A stretch of DNA of 64,000 bases, taken from positions 1 to 64,000 of the forward strand of contig NZ_LHPC01000044.1 in the NCBI RefSeq assembly GCF_001297125.1. The letters run 5' to 3'. Of the stretch, positions 25,480 through 34,090 are shown piece by piece. The DNA comes from Pseudomonas sp. RIT-PI-q (GTDB taxonomy: Bacteria; Pseudomonadota; Gammaproteobacteria; Pseudomonadales; Pseudomonadaceae). Position numbers and translations under genes: made by a program. The stretch's first letter is position 1; the number at the start of each line of letters is the position of its first letter. The notes under the pieces were generated by a model. That model was not told the DNA's origin and searched no databases. It saw only the letters and a program-made list of their open reading frames with translations.

Positions 25480-26634
25480 TTAAGGATTTTCCAGCTGCTC
25501 AGGGATAAAACCTTGCTCTCTCAGCCCTTTGATTACACCTCGGATCAAATAATTATTTGAGAAACCGATGGTGTACAGCCTGGCTCCTTCCTTGATAGGA
25601 AGGAGCATTCCTTGACTCACCAGTTTTTTGATCAAATAGGTGCGTTGGCTAGATGATAGATCCGGCAATGCGTTGGCGAGATCTGCCGACTTAACAACGC
25701 CTTCAGTGATCGCTATATCCAGCACAGCCTCTTCTGTTTTGGTAATCCATTCACGCTGACGGGCGAATGTAACGGCAGGCGTGAGAATTGAGTGTTTGAG
25801 ATAGGCGTAGTCGGTGAGTCGATCGACCTTGGCAATCTCATCCTTTACCCCTTCAAGCACATAAATACACCACGCTTCGAGACCTGCTTTCGTGCCGGTG
25901 TCAGCAACTCCGAGCATTGCGTAATAGCGCTCGCGATCGTTACAAAAAACGGCTGTCGGATTCAGCACTCTTCCGCCTGTGTTTACGTTGAATCCATATT
26001 TCATCAGGAGCGCGTAAGTGAGTAGCCTCACTACGCGGCCGTTGCCATTTCCGAATGGGTGGATCCATCCAAATCTATGGTGAGCCAAGGCGACTTTCAT
26101 CAGATCGTATTTGGGTAGGTCGTCGTGGTTCACGAAGTCCACCAGTTCTTGCATGTAACCCGGTACCTGAATAGCTTCAGGCGGAAGGTGCTCCGATTGT
26201 GCGATACGTACGGGGGTTTGACGGTAGGCCCCAGGAGTTCGATCGCCCTCGCGCTCTAGTTCCTCGACGGTCATCGCATGAATTTCGCGAATGATCCATT
26301 CGGTGAGAGGTTCACCTTGGCGCATGATTTCTTCGATGTAACTCATGGCTTTTTCGATGTTGGCCACTTCACGCAGTTGGTCACTATCTGTTGCCTTGCC
26401 CTCTATTTTATTGTCCAGGTAGTCGGCCAAGGTAGTGTGGTTACCCTCGATCCGTGCTGATCCCAAGCTTTCCAATGTATGAAAAATTGCCTTGAGCTGG
26501 AAAAACACTGGAGCTGGAGTATCGCCTTCGAGTCGCAGGCGTCTTAGGTGTTCCAGCTCACTCAACACATCCACCAATGGGGAGTCGAAAGTTGGGTTCA
26601 GGAGCTGAAGTTCGTGATGGGAAAAATCAGGCAT
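25480..26634 (-). CDS. fic: Fic-domain AMP-transferase-type protein with winged-helix tail
   Basis: Fic proteins transfer AMP or related groups to target hydroxyls. This 384-residue protein has an N-terminal inhibitory helix with SARIEGN at 59-65 (E63 the autoinhibitory glutamate; class II), the full active-site loop HPFGNGNGR starting at H192, and a C-terminal winged-helix-like region from about 300 (KSADLANALPDLSS...YLIKKLV). A TTG at 26685 is in frame; ATG 26634 (MPDFSHHE) is preferred. Upstream lie repeated TTAGAGATAA motifs that may be bound by the winged helix. The lineage looks different from its neighbours and could be acquired. Confidence 0.92.
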   Translation of the reverse strand: MPDFSHHELQLLNPTFDSPLVDVLSELEHLRRLRLEGDTPAPVFFQLKAIFHTLESLGSARIEGNHTTLADYLDNKIEGKATDSDQLREVANIEKAMSYIEEIMRQGEPLTEWIIREIHAMTVEELEREGDRTPGAYRQTPVRIAQSEHLPPEAIQVPGYMQELVDFVNHDDLPKYDLMKVALAHHRFGWIHPFGNGNGRVVRLLTYALLMKYGFNVNTGGRVLNPTAVFCNDRERYYAMLGVADTGTKAGLEAWCIYVLEGVKDEIAKVDRLTDYAYLKHSILTPAVTFARQREWITKTEEAVLDIAITEGVVKSADLANALPDLSSSQRTYLIKKLVSQGMLLPIKEGARLYTIGFSNNYLIRGVIKGLREQGFIPEQLENP

Positions 26635-26641
26635 GTGAGAT

Positions 26642-26747
26642 TTATCTCTGGAGCTGCGGAAGGTTATCTCTAACGAGGCCCTCAATAGGCCCTATTTATA
26701 GGGCTATTTTTGAATTCGGTGTGAAAATTATCTCTAATCTATCTCTG
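26642..26747 (-). promoter_or_regulatory. fic promoter region with four TATCTCT iterons and a palindrome
   Basis: On plus, TTATCTCT begins at 26642, 26664 and 26728; the last two extend to TTATCTCTAA. A CTATCTCT begins at 26739. Start-to-start distances are 22, 64 and 11 bases, about 2, 6 and 1 helical turns. Between the second and third lies CCCTAT-TT-ATAGGG (26690-26703), overlapping a TATAAA that could be the -10 on minus, with TTCACA (26725-26720) as a weak -35 at 19 bp. This arrangement suggests a cooperative operator; the binding protein is unknown. Confidence 0.6.
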
Positions 26748-26841
26748 CGTTAAGTCAAAAACTGTAAGGGGATAAGTGAAAGCGCTAATTCTTGGGTTGG
26801 GCATTTGGCGGCCCCGCTACGAATCCGAGGCAGCGTAAAAA

Positions 26842-26868
26842 GTAAAAAGGCTTACCCCGCGGTAAGCC
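26842..26868 (-). terminator. ggt terminator
   Basis: GGCTTACC and GGTAAGCC form an 8-bp stem with a CCGC loop. On the minus strand it is followed by TTTTTACTTTTT. It lies just after the ggt stop. Confidence 0.85.
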
Positions 26869-26891
26869 CTTTCGTTATTCCTACATACAAC

Positions 26892-28724
26892 TCAATCCCC
26901 CAACGCTTCCCCCTCGCGCCGCGGATCCGCCCCGCCCGCCAACGAAGCCTTCCCCTGCGCATCCTTGACCCGAACAATCGCTTGGGTCCCGCTCGTCATA
27001 TCGATCTCGTTCACGCTGTGCCCTTTGTCCTTCAGCGCCTGAATCAGCGCCGGGCTGAATTGGCCCTGTTCCAATTCGGTCGGGCCGTTGCGGCTGCCGA
27101 AGTTGGGCAGGTTGATCGCGGTTTGCGCGTCGAGGTTCCAGTCGAGCAGGCCGAGGGTGGTTTTGGCGACGTATTCGATGATCTGTGAACCGCCGGGGGA
27201 GCCAAGGGTGGCGAGGAATTCGCCGCTCTGGCGATCGAAGATCAGCGTTGGCGCCATGGACGAGCGTGGGCGTTTGCCGGGCTCGACGCGGTTGGCGACT
27301 TTTTGCCCGTTCTCTTCGGGGATGAATGAAAAGTCGGTCATCTGGTTGTTGAGGAAAAAGCCCTGGACCATCAGGTGTGAGCCGAACGCCGATTCCACGG
27401 TGGTGGTCATCGACACGGCGCCGCCTTCGTCATCGACCGCCACCACTTGCGAGGTGGAGATGCGCAGTGGCGAGCGGTCCGGCGCGTAGGCGACCTGAAT
27501 GCCCGGCGGGGTGCCGGGTTTGGCCGTGCCCATGCTGCGATCACCGATCAGGGCGGCGCGGCTGGCCAGGTAGGTCGGGTCGACCAGACCTTTGACGGGG
27601 ACGGGCACGAAGTCGGTGTCGGCCACGTATTGCGCGCGGTCGGCGTAAGCCAGGCGTTCGGCTTCGGAGATCAGGTGCACGGCTTCAGGCGCCGGTTCGA
27701 TGCCCGCGGGTGCGTTGGTTTTGAGCGGTTTCAACGGAGCCAGGGCAAAGCGTTTATCGCGGGTCTCCAAGGCTTCCAGTGTGCCGAGGATCTGCGCCAC
27801 GGCGATCCCGCCAGACGATGGCGGCGGCATGCCGCACACCTGCCAGCGTTTGTAATCGGTGCACAGCGGCGCGCGTTCCTTGGCGCTGTAGCCTTTGAGG
27901 TCGTTCAGCGACAGGCTGCCGGGGTTGGCGTGGCCCTGAACCTTGGTGACGATTTCTTCGGCGATGGGGCCTTTGTACAACGCATCCGGCCCTTCCTTGG
28001 CGATGCGTTTCAACGCGCCCGCCAGTGCCGGGTTTTTCAGTTGGGTGCCGGCAGCTTTCGGACTGCCATCGGCATTCAGGAAGTAGGCGACCATCTCCGG
28101 CGAACGCCGCAAGGACGAATCCGAAGCGATCAACTTGTGCAGGCGCGGCGAGATGGCAAAGCCTTGTTCCGCGAGTTTGATGGCCGGCTCGAACAACTGC
28201 GCCCATGGCAGCCGACCGTGTTTTTGATGGGCCAGCTCAAGCGCTCGCAACACACCCGGCGTCCCTACCGAGCGACCACCGATCTGCGCCTGCGTGAACG
28301 GCATCGGTTGGCCATCGGCTTGCAGGAACAGCTTCTCGGTGGCGCCGGCCGGTGCGGTTTCGCGCCCATCGTAGGTGCGAACAGTCTTGCCATCCCAGAG
28401 CACGATCAACGCGCCACCGCCAATACCCGAGGATTGCGGCTCGACCAGGGTCAGCACAACCTGCATCGCAATTGCGGCATCAATCGCCGAACCACCCTGA
28501 CGCAGCATCTCCCGCCCGGCTTCGGCCGCCAGCGGGTTGGCGGCTGCCGCCATGTGTTTCGTCGCGTACCGGGTCTGCAGGTCGGTGCGGTAGCCCGAGG
28601 CCTCTTCTGGCGCGACCGGCAACGTCGAAGAGGGCGGGGCGGTGCACGCGGCCAGGGTTAATGCGGCAGCAATCAGCGAAAGGGCTGACCGGCGATAGCG
28701 GCTCAAGTGGAAAGCTGAGAACAC
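26892..28724 (-). CDS. ggt: Gamma-glutamyltransferase, lipoprotein form
   Basis: Ntn-hydrolase that cleaves or transfers gamma-glutamyl groups, for example of glutathione, in the periplasm. Start set to GTG 28724, with GGAG 8 bases upstream. This gives a lipoprotein signal ending LTLAAC near residues 27-32; the longer open frame would run into the divergent gene. Family motifs include GGNA-like AAANPLAAEAG, SSGIGGGA, and PPPSSGGIAVAQILG. The nucleophile threonine that becomes the N-terminus of the small subunit aligns with the T of TSQVVAVDDEG; E. coli has TTHYSVVDKDG, so the usual TTH is TSQ here. 610 residues. Confidence 0.9.
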   Translation of the reverse strand: MFSAFHLSRYRRSALSLIAAALTLAACTAPPSSTLPVAPEEASGYRTDLQTRYATKHMAAAANPLAAEAGREMLRQGGSAIDAAIAMQVVLTLVEPQSSGIGGGALIVLWDGKTVRTYDGRETAPAGATEKLFLQADGQPMPFTQAQIGGRSVGTPGVLRALELAHQKHGRLPWAQLFEPAIKLAEQGFAISPRLHKLIASDSSLRRSPEMVAYFLNADGSPKAAGTQLKNPALAGALKRIAKEGPDALYKGPIAEEIVTKVQGHANPGSLSLNDLKGYSAKERAPLCTDYKRWQVCGMPPPSSGGIAVAQILGTLEALETRDKRFALAPLKPLKTNAPAGIEPAPEAVHLISEAERLAYADRAQYVADTDFVPVPVKGLVDPTYLASRAALIGDRSMGTAKPGTPPGIQVAYAPDRSPLRISTSQVVAVDDEGGAVSMTTTVESAFGSHLMVQGFFLNNQMTDFSFIPEENGQKVANRVEPGKRPRSSMAPTLIFDRQSGEFLATLGSPGGSQIIEYVAKTTLGLLDWNLDAQTAINLPNFGSRNGPTELEQGQFSPALIQALKDKGHSVNEIDMTSGTQAIVRVKDAQGKASLAGGADPRREGEALGD

Positions 28725-28888
28725 GCGGGGCACTCCATCCGTGGGAAAAGATCCTCGGACTTTATCGACCGACAGGGTGGGACGCAAACCAGGTCCCGCG
28801 GCGACGACACTTTTGCCCTTCATGAATGGGAGGATTTTCTGTAGGGTCAATGGCATCAAACTGGCCAGAAGAACAACAAGAGGCAGAC

Positions 28889-29998
28889 ATGCAAACCGAG
28901 TTCCCCATCCAGCCGAGTTACCGCACTCAGCGTGAACAGTTTCTGGCGGTAGCGACCGCGGCCGGCGCGACGCTGACCGAGTACCCGCACCCACTCAAAG
29001 GGCCTTTCGGTGAGCTCCTGAGCACCGATGTGGCGGTCTTGGGCGATCCGGGTGCCAAGCGGCTGCTGATAGCGCTAAGCGGCACCCACGGCGTCGAAGG
29101 CTTCTACGGCTCGGGGTGTCAGATCAAGTGGTTGCAGGAACTGGGCAAGCGTTCACTGCCGGCCGATGTCGCGGTGGTGATGATCCACTTGATCAACCCT
29201 TGGGGCACGGCGTGGTTGCGTCGTGTCAACGAAGACAACATCGACCTGAACCGCAATCACCTGAACTTCGAACGTCCACTGCCGGACAACCGGGCCTATG
29301 CGGCGCTGCATGAAATCTATGCCTGCACTCAGCGGCAAGGCCCCGAGCGCGATCGCGCCGACGCCCTGCTCGACGAAGAGATTCGCGCACACGGTTGGCC
29401 GGCGGTGATGTCGATTGTCGAGGGCGGTCAGCACAGCCATCCCGATGGCTTGTTTTATGGTGGACGGGCACCGAGCTGGTCGAACCGGACGCTGCACCAG
29501 ATCATTCAGAAGCACGTCGCTCATGCCGACGTCGCGATGTGTTTCGACTTGCACACCGGCGCTGGCGAGTACGGTCATCCGATGTTGCTGACCATCACCG
29601 AAGCGGCCTATCCGGCACTGGAAGAGGCCCAGGCCATTTATGGCCCATGGCTCTACACCTTGCACACCGGCGCCGACACACTGAGCGAGACCGGTGTTGC
29701 GGCGACCGCGACCGGTTACACCTCGCAGGCGTTGATCAATGCGTTGCCGCATGTGCGGTTGATGCCGTTTGTGATCGAGTGCGGGACGTATCCGGGGGCA
29801 GAGGTTCATCGTCATTTGCGCGATGATCACTGGCTGCATCTTCACGGCAATCCGAATGACACAACGGGGCGCGAGATCAAATTGAATCTGCTCGAGCAGT
29901 TCTATCCCGCCGACAGCGACTGGCAGGCGATGGTCTGGTTGCGTACCTGGCAGATTTGGGAAAAAGCGTTGTCAGCATTGCCGGCGATGCGCTTCTGA
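28889..29998 (+). CDS. DUF2817 protein, M14-like metallopeptidase fold
   Basis: 369 residues from ATG 28889, which has GAGG 6 bases upstream; an in-frame start at 28826 would add 21 residues without such a site. Metal-site motifs of M14-type enzymes can be seen: GTHGVEGFYGSG (H and E), RVNEDNIDLNRN, and FDLHTG with a further His. DUF2817 members are predicted zinc carboxypeptidases or deacylases, but no substrate is known to me. No signal peptide. It is divergent from ggt, so the two may share regulation. Confidence 0.85.
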   Translation: MQTEFPIQPSYRTQREQFLAVATAAGATLTEYPHPLKGPFGELLSTDVAVLGDPGAKRLLIALSGTHGVEGFYGSGCQIKWLQELGKRSLPADVAVVMIHLINPWGTAWLRRVNEDNIDLNRNHLNFERPLPDNRAYAALHEIYACTQRQGPERDRADALLDEEIRAHGWPAVMSIVEGGQHSHPDGLFYGGRAPSWSNRTLHQIIQKHVAHADVAMCFDLHTGAGEYGHPMLLTITEAAYPALEEAQAIYGPWLYTLHTGADTLSETGVAATATGYTSQALINALPHVRLMPFVIECGTYPGAEVHRHLRDDHWLHLHGNPNDTTGREIKLNLLEQFYPADSDWQAMVWLRTWQIWEKALSALPAMRF

Positions 29999-30068
29999 TT
30001 CAGGTCGAGGAGGAGGGGGCTTTCGCAGCTTCTTTCTCCTGGGCCAGTCACTGACTTTTATCGAGGCA

Positions 30069-30104
30069 TAAAAAAACGGCCTACCTTTCGGTAAGCCGTT
30101 TTTA
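30069..30104. terminator. Terminator between DUF2817 gene and tRNA-Met
   Basis: ACGGCCTACC and GGTAAGCCGT pair (one mismatch) around TTTC, with AAAAAA to the left and TTTTT to the right. It can serve the plus-strand gene and the minus-strand tRNA. Confidence 0.82.
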
Positions 30105-30109
30105 GTACT

Positions 30110-30186
30110 TGGTGGCTACACAGGGACTTGAACCCCGGACCCCAGCATTATGAATGCTATGCTCTAACCAACTGAGCTATGTAGCC
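30110..30186 (-). tRNA. tRNA-Met (CAT), elongator
   Basis: The complement reads GGCTACATAGCTCAGTTGG...CTGTGTAGCC followed by encoded CCA, 77 bases. The anticodon loop is TTCATAA, with stem GCAT/ATGC. The sequence is close to E. coli elongator tRNA-Met and lacks the initiator features (no C-A mismatch at the top of the acceptor stem, no GGG/CCC anticodon stem). A terminator follows. Confidence 0.95.
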
Positions 30187-30302
30187 AAGTGGCGCGCATT
30201 ATTGGCTCGTAACGATGATGTGTCAAGCGTAAATCTAAAATATTTCTCTACGCTTTCAACCGCTTATCCACCTGACCCGAAAAAACGGGGCCGGGGAGGG
30301 CA

Positions 30303-32360
30303 TCAACTGAGCTGAAATCTCCCGGTATTGGCACTCAAGGCCTTGCTGCCCTGGCTCAAGGTGTCTGCCGCGAGGTTCACCGCCCGCGCGCCTTCGAGCA
30401 AGCGAACCGCTGCCTGATCGACTTGCTGGATGTTGCCGCTGACCTCGTCCGCGGTGGTCGCTTGCTCGTCCACTGCGGTGGCGATCTGCGCCAACGTGTC
30501 GGTGACGCTTTGCACGGCACTGGCAATTTCCCCCAGGCGTTCACCAAGGCCGGTGACGGCTTGCGCGTCGGATTGCGCCTGTCCACAGGCGGCTTCCATC
30601 AGGCTCACCGCTTCATTCACCGTGCTGCGCAGGCTGTCGACGGTGCCGGCAATTTGCGCAGTCGAGGACTGGGTGCGCTGCGACAGGCTGCGCACTTCGT
30701 CGGCCACCACGGCAAAGCCGCGACCTTGCTCACCTGCGCGAGCGGCCTCAATGGCGGCGTTGAGCGCCAACAGGTTGGTCTGCTCGGCCACTCCGCGAAT
30801 GGTATCCACCACCAATTGAATCTGTTGTCCTTGTTCGCTGACCCGACCCAGTGCCGCAGCCGTTTCGTTCAAGCGCTGATTGAGTTGCTGGATGCTTGCC
30901 GTCGTGCGCTGGCTGTCGCGGCTGCTGTCGGCGGCGATGCGCTGGGTGTGCTGAGCGCTGCCGGAGGCTTGTTCGCAACTCTGGGCGACCCCTTGTGAGG
31001 TCGCGGCCAATTGCGTGGCCGCAGCGGCGATCTGGCTGATTTGCAACTGCTGCGCCTCGACTTCCCCGAGGGCGCCGCTGGAGTGATGGTTGAGCGTGCG
31101 CACCGCGTTGCTCAGTTGCAGGGTTTCGTGATCGACCCCCAGCAGGCTGTTGCGCAGTTGCACCACGGCGACGTTGAGGGCGGTGCTGATAGCGGCCAGT
31201 TCGTCGCGGCCCTGTACCGGCACTTGCAGGCTCAGGTTGCCATCGCGCAACGCTTCGGCCAACACAGTGATGCCGCTGGCGCTACGACGAATCGAAGCCT
31301 GCAAACAGATAAACAGGTACAGCGCGGCCAGGAGCAGGCAACCAAAGATCGTCGCCACCAGGATGAACTGGCGAATCGCCGAGCCGTGGTAGTAATCCAG
31401 GCGCTGATCCAGCGACACCAGCGACTGCTGGCGTAGCGAGGCGAGGTCGGTCAGCAGGGTGTCGAGGCTGCGTTCGAACTCCTCCGGCTTGAGCTTGATG
31501 CTGCCGCCGAATACGCCGTCATCGAGGACTTTCAGCTCGGCGTCGAGGTGCTTGAGGCTGTCATGGTATTGCCCGGCCCAGGTTTGCAGGGCGCTGGGCA
31601 GGCGCGCTTCAAGCAGGCTGGCGGTTTTCACCAGTTGCTCCCGGGCGTCGCCGATGCGGCCGCGCAGGTCGCGCAATTGCAGACGGCTTTGCAGGGTGAA
31701 CTGCCCGGACACCACCGACGCCTGGCCGACGCTGGCCAGACGACCGACCCGTTCGATCAGGTCCGGCGCGTGCTGCGTCGAGATCTGCGTCAGCAAATAG
31801 GTTTCCAGCCACGGCGCGAGCGTCAGGCGATTGTCCATGGCGATCTGCTCGCGCAAGGCTTGCAGGGCGCTCAAGGCATTGGTGAAACGATCATAACCAT
31901 CCGGCCACCAGCCGACGCTGCTCAGGCTTTTTGAGTCCAGGCCATTAAGAGCGGTTTGCAACGCTTGATAGCGGGCCAGGGTTTCGCCCTCGGCGCCTTC
32001 GGTTTTCAAGGCGTTGCCGAGGTCGGTGGTGGCTTGGACGACGGCGGGTTGCACCGCATCGAACGCGGCCATCGCGGCGAGCGTGGCCGGTGTCGGTTGG
32101 CGATTGGTTTCCGTGGCGCGCCAGCGGGCAGCGCGGTCACGCTGGGCAGCGAGCAGGTTATCGAGCGCATCAAGGGCGAGCAGCTGACGAACCCCGGCAC
32201 GTTCGCCGGAGATCAGGTTCAGTTTGTCGCGATAGTCCTGACCGATCATCAACAGGCTGCCTGCCAGCGGCAGGATAAACAGCAGAAACAACAGCTGAAA
32301 TTTGCGTGCGAAGCCAAATCGCCCCAGCAGCCCGATCCCCGGTGATAAAAAAGCCTGCAT
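30303..32360 (-). CDS. Methyl-accepting chemotaxis protein, transmembrane
   Basis: 685 residues from ATG 32360 (MQAFLSPG), with GGAG 9 bases upstream; the open frame to 32498 is probably not translated. Layout: first membrane segment about 23-42 (FQLLFLLFILPLAGSLLMI), a periplasmic helical sensor of about 290 residues, second membrane segment near 335-360, HAMP, then the signalling domain with the conserved tip VAEQTNLLALNAAIEAARAG. The periplasmic ligand domain is long and helical, of the nitrate- or helical-bundle-type size; the ligand is unknown. Confidence 0.93.
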   Translation of the reverse strand: MQAFLSPGIGLLGRFGFARKFQLLFLLFILPLAGSLLMIGQDYRDKLNLISGERAGVRQLLALDALDNLLAAQRDRAARWRATETNRQPTPATLAAMAAFDAVQPAVVQATTDLGNALKTEGAEGETLARYQALQTALNGLDSKSLSSVGWWPDGYDRFTNALSALQALREQIAMDNRLTLAPWLETYLLTQISTQHAPDLIERVGRLASVGQASVVSGQFTLQSRLQLRDLRGRIGDAREQLVKTASLLEARLPSALQTWAGQYHDSLKHLDAELKVLDDGVFGGSIKLKPEEFERSLDTLLTDLASLRQQSLVSLDQRLDYYHGSAIRQFILVATIFGCLLLAALYLFICLQASIRRSASGITVLAEALRDGNLSLQVPVQGRDELAAISTALNVAVVQLRNSLLGVDHETLQLSNAVRTLNHHSSGALGEVEAQQLQISQIAAAATQLAATSQGVAQSCEQASGSAQHTQRIAADSSRDSQRTTASIQQLNQRLNETAAALGRVSEQGQQIQLVVDTIRGVAEQTNLLALNAAIEAARAGEQGRGFAVVADEVRSLSQRTQSSTAQIAGTVDSLRSTVNEAVSLMEAACGQAQSDAQAVTGLGERLGEIASAVQSVTDTLAQIATAVDEQATTADEVSGNIQQVDQAAVRLLEGARAVNLAADTLSQGSKALSANTGRFQLS

Positions 32361-32692
32361 GCCCCATGACTCCTCTGGACACCACGCACCATTGGCGTGC
32401 GTCGAGGTCGTTGCGACCGCGACCTGTGCCCCTTTAAAAGGCCTCGAAAGTTCACCCTCGTAAGCTCTGTAGGCCGACTCTGTGGCGAAACTTCCCATTC
32501 TCGGTCCCCTTTGTAAGGGGCCGCGTTGAAGCGGATTAACAAGGCAAGATTCAGACCATGGCGTTGCGCTATCACCGATTCTGCGATGAAAAACGAGGTC
32601 GTTAGCAGGCTAAGGGGATGGCGCTGCTGCACTGAAAAATGGCACATTGACGCACCTGCCCGTGTGCACCCATCTGTTGTACGGAAACTCCT
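32361..32692. other. Intergenic region between MCP gene and fsr
   Basis: About 330 bases carrying two divergent promoters. The only structure I see is a short inverted repeat CCCCTT-TGT-AAGGGG at 32506-32520. No gene is apparent. Confidence 0.4.
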
Positions 32693-33910
32693 ATGGCTAT
32701 CAGCAACGCCCAAGCCGGCACCCCGTCGGCGTCCGCGACCTCACAAAGCAGCCCGTTGGTCATGCGCATCATCGGCGCGGTAGCGCTGGCGCACTTGATC
32801 AACGACCTGATTCAGTCGGTGCTGCCGTCGATTTATCCGATGCTCAAGGCCAATTACGGCCTGACGTTCACCCAGGTCGGATTGATCACCCTGACGTTCC
32901 AGCTAACGGCCTCGCTGTTGCAGCCATGGGTCGGCTACTACACCGATCGCCATCCAAAACCCTGGCTGCTACCGGCCGGGACGGTCTGCACGTTGATCGG
33001 TATCTTGATGATGTCGGTGGTCGGCACCTTCCCGATGATTCTGCTGGCGGCGGGGCTGATCGGTATCGGCTCCTCGACCTTCCATCCCGAGGCATCCCGC
33101 GTGGCGCGACTGGCCTCCGGTGGGCGGTTCGGCCTGGCGCAATCGACCTTTCAGGTCGGCGGCAATGCGGGTTCGGCTTTCGGTCCGTTGCTGGCGGCGG
33201 CGATCATCATTCCCTACGGTCAGGGCCATGTTGCATGGTTCGGCCTGTTCGCAGTGTTTGCGCTGTTCGTGCTCTATCGGATCAGCCGCTGGTACGCCAA
33301 TCACTTGAGCCTGTTCAAGCTCAAGCAAGGTCAGGCGGCGACGCATGGCTTGTCGAAGAACCGCGTCATCAGTGCGCTGGTGGTACTCGGGCTGCTGGTG
33401 TTCTCCAAATATTTCTACATGTCCAGCCTCACCAGTTACTTCACCTTCTACCTGATTGAAAAGTTTGACCTGTCGGTGGCGAGTTCGCAGTTGCACCTGT
33501 TCCTGTTTCTTGGGGCGGTAGCGGCGGGGACCTTCTTCGGCGGGCCGATCGGCGACAAGATCGGGCGTAAGGCGGTGATCTGGTTTTCGATCCTCGGTGT
33601 CGCGCCGTTCACGCTGCTCCTGCCTCATGTCGACCTGTTCTGGACCAGTATTCTCAGCGTGGTCATCGGCTTCATCCTGGCCTCGGCGTTCTCGGCGATC
33701 GTGGTGTATGCGCAGGAATTGGTACCGGGCAATGTCGGGATGATTGCCGGGGTATTCTTTGGTTTGATGTTCGGTTTCGGCGGGATTGGCGCGGCGCTGC
33801 TCGGGCATCTGGCGGACATTCACGGCATCGAGTACGTGTACTTCCTGTGTTCGTTCCTGCCGTTGTTTGGTGTGTTGGCGATCTTCCTGCCACGCACCAA
33901 AAAGGCCTGA
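32693..33910 (+). CDS. fsr: Fsr-type MFS exporter (fosmidomycin resistance family)
   Basis: 405-residue major facilitator with 12 predicted helices and the features of Fsr: SVLPSIYPMLKANYGLTFTQ early on, a GLIGIGSSTFHPEASR motif near 122-137, and GPIGDKIGRK in the middle loop. E. coli Fsr confers fosmidomycin resistance when overproduced; the natural substrate is uncertain. ATG 32693 follows CTCCT-poor sequence with no strong Shine-Dalgarno. A 17-bp tandem repeat overlaps its stop codon. Confidence 0.88.
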   Translation: MAISNAQAGTPSASATSQSSPLVMRIIGAVALAHLINDLIQSVLPSIYPMLKANYGLTFTQVGLITLTFQLTASLLQPWVGYYTDRHPKPWLLPAGTVCTLIGILMMSVVGTFPMILLAAGLIGIGSSTFHPEASRVARLASGGRFGLAQSTFQVGGNAGSAFGPLLAAAIIIPYGQGHVAWFGLFAVFALFVLYRISRWYANHLSLFKLKQGQAATHGLSKNRVISALVVLGLLVFSKYFYMSSLTSYFTFYLIEKFDLSVASSQLHLFLFLGAVAAGTFFGGPIGDKIGRKAVIWFSILGVAPFTLLLPHVDLFWTSILSVVIGFILASAFSAIVVYAQELVPGNVGMIAGVFFGLMFGFGGIGAALLGHLADIHGIEYVYFLCSFLPLFGVLAIFLPRTKKA

Positions 33911-33937
33911 CCCCACACATACCCTGACCCCACACAT
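33906..33937 (+). repeat. 17-bp tandem duplication at the fsr stop
   Basis: CCTGACCCCACACAT occurs at 33906-33920 and again at 33923-33937, period 17. The first copy contains the fsr TGA. It directly adjoins a REP pair. Confidence 0.75.
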
Positions 33938-33939
33938 TC

Positions 33940-34018
33940 TCTGTAGGAGCGAGGCTTGCCCGCGAAGCTTTTAGCGTCAGTGATGACGCCTTCGCGGGCA
34001 AGCCTCGCTCCTACAGGG
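33940..34018. repeat. REP-type inverted pair (family A)
   Basis: CTGTAGGAGCGAGGCTTGCC...GCGAAGC is mirrored by GCCTTCGCGGGCAAGCC...CTACAG, between the convergent fsr and ychF genes. Confidence 0.87.
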
Positions 34019-34046
34019 TCGGTGGTGTTGGCCGGATTTCAGGCAC

Positions 34047-34076
34047 AAAAAAGCCGCGTATCAAACGCGGCTTTTT
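34047..34076. terminator. Bidirectional terminator, fsr / ychF
   Basis: AAAAAAGCCGCGT and ACGCGGCTTTTT form a stem around ATCAA, with a U-run in both directions. Confidence 0.88.
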
Positions 34077-34090
34077 CGTGAACAAATGTT

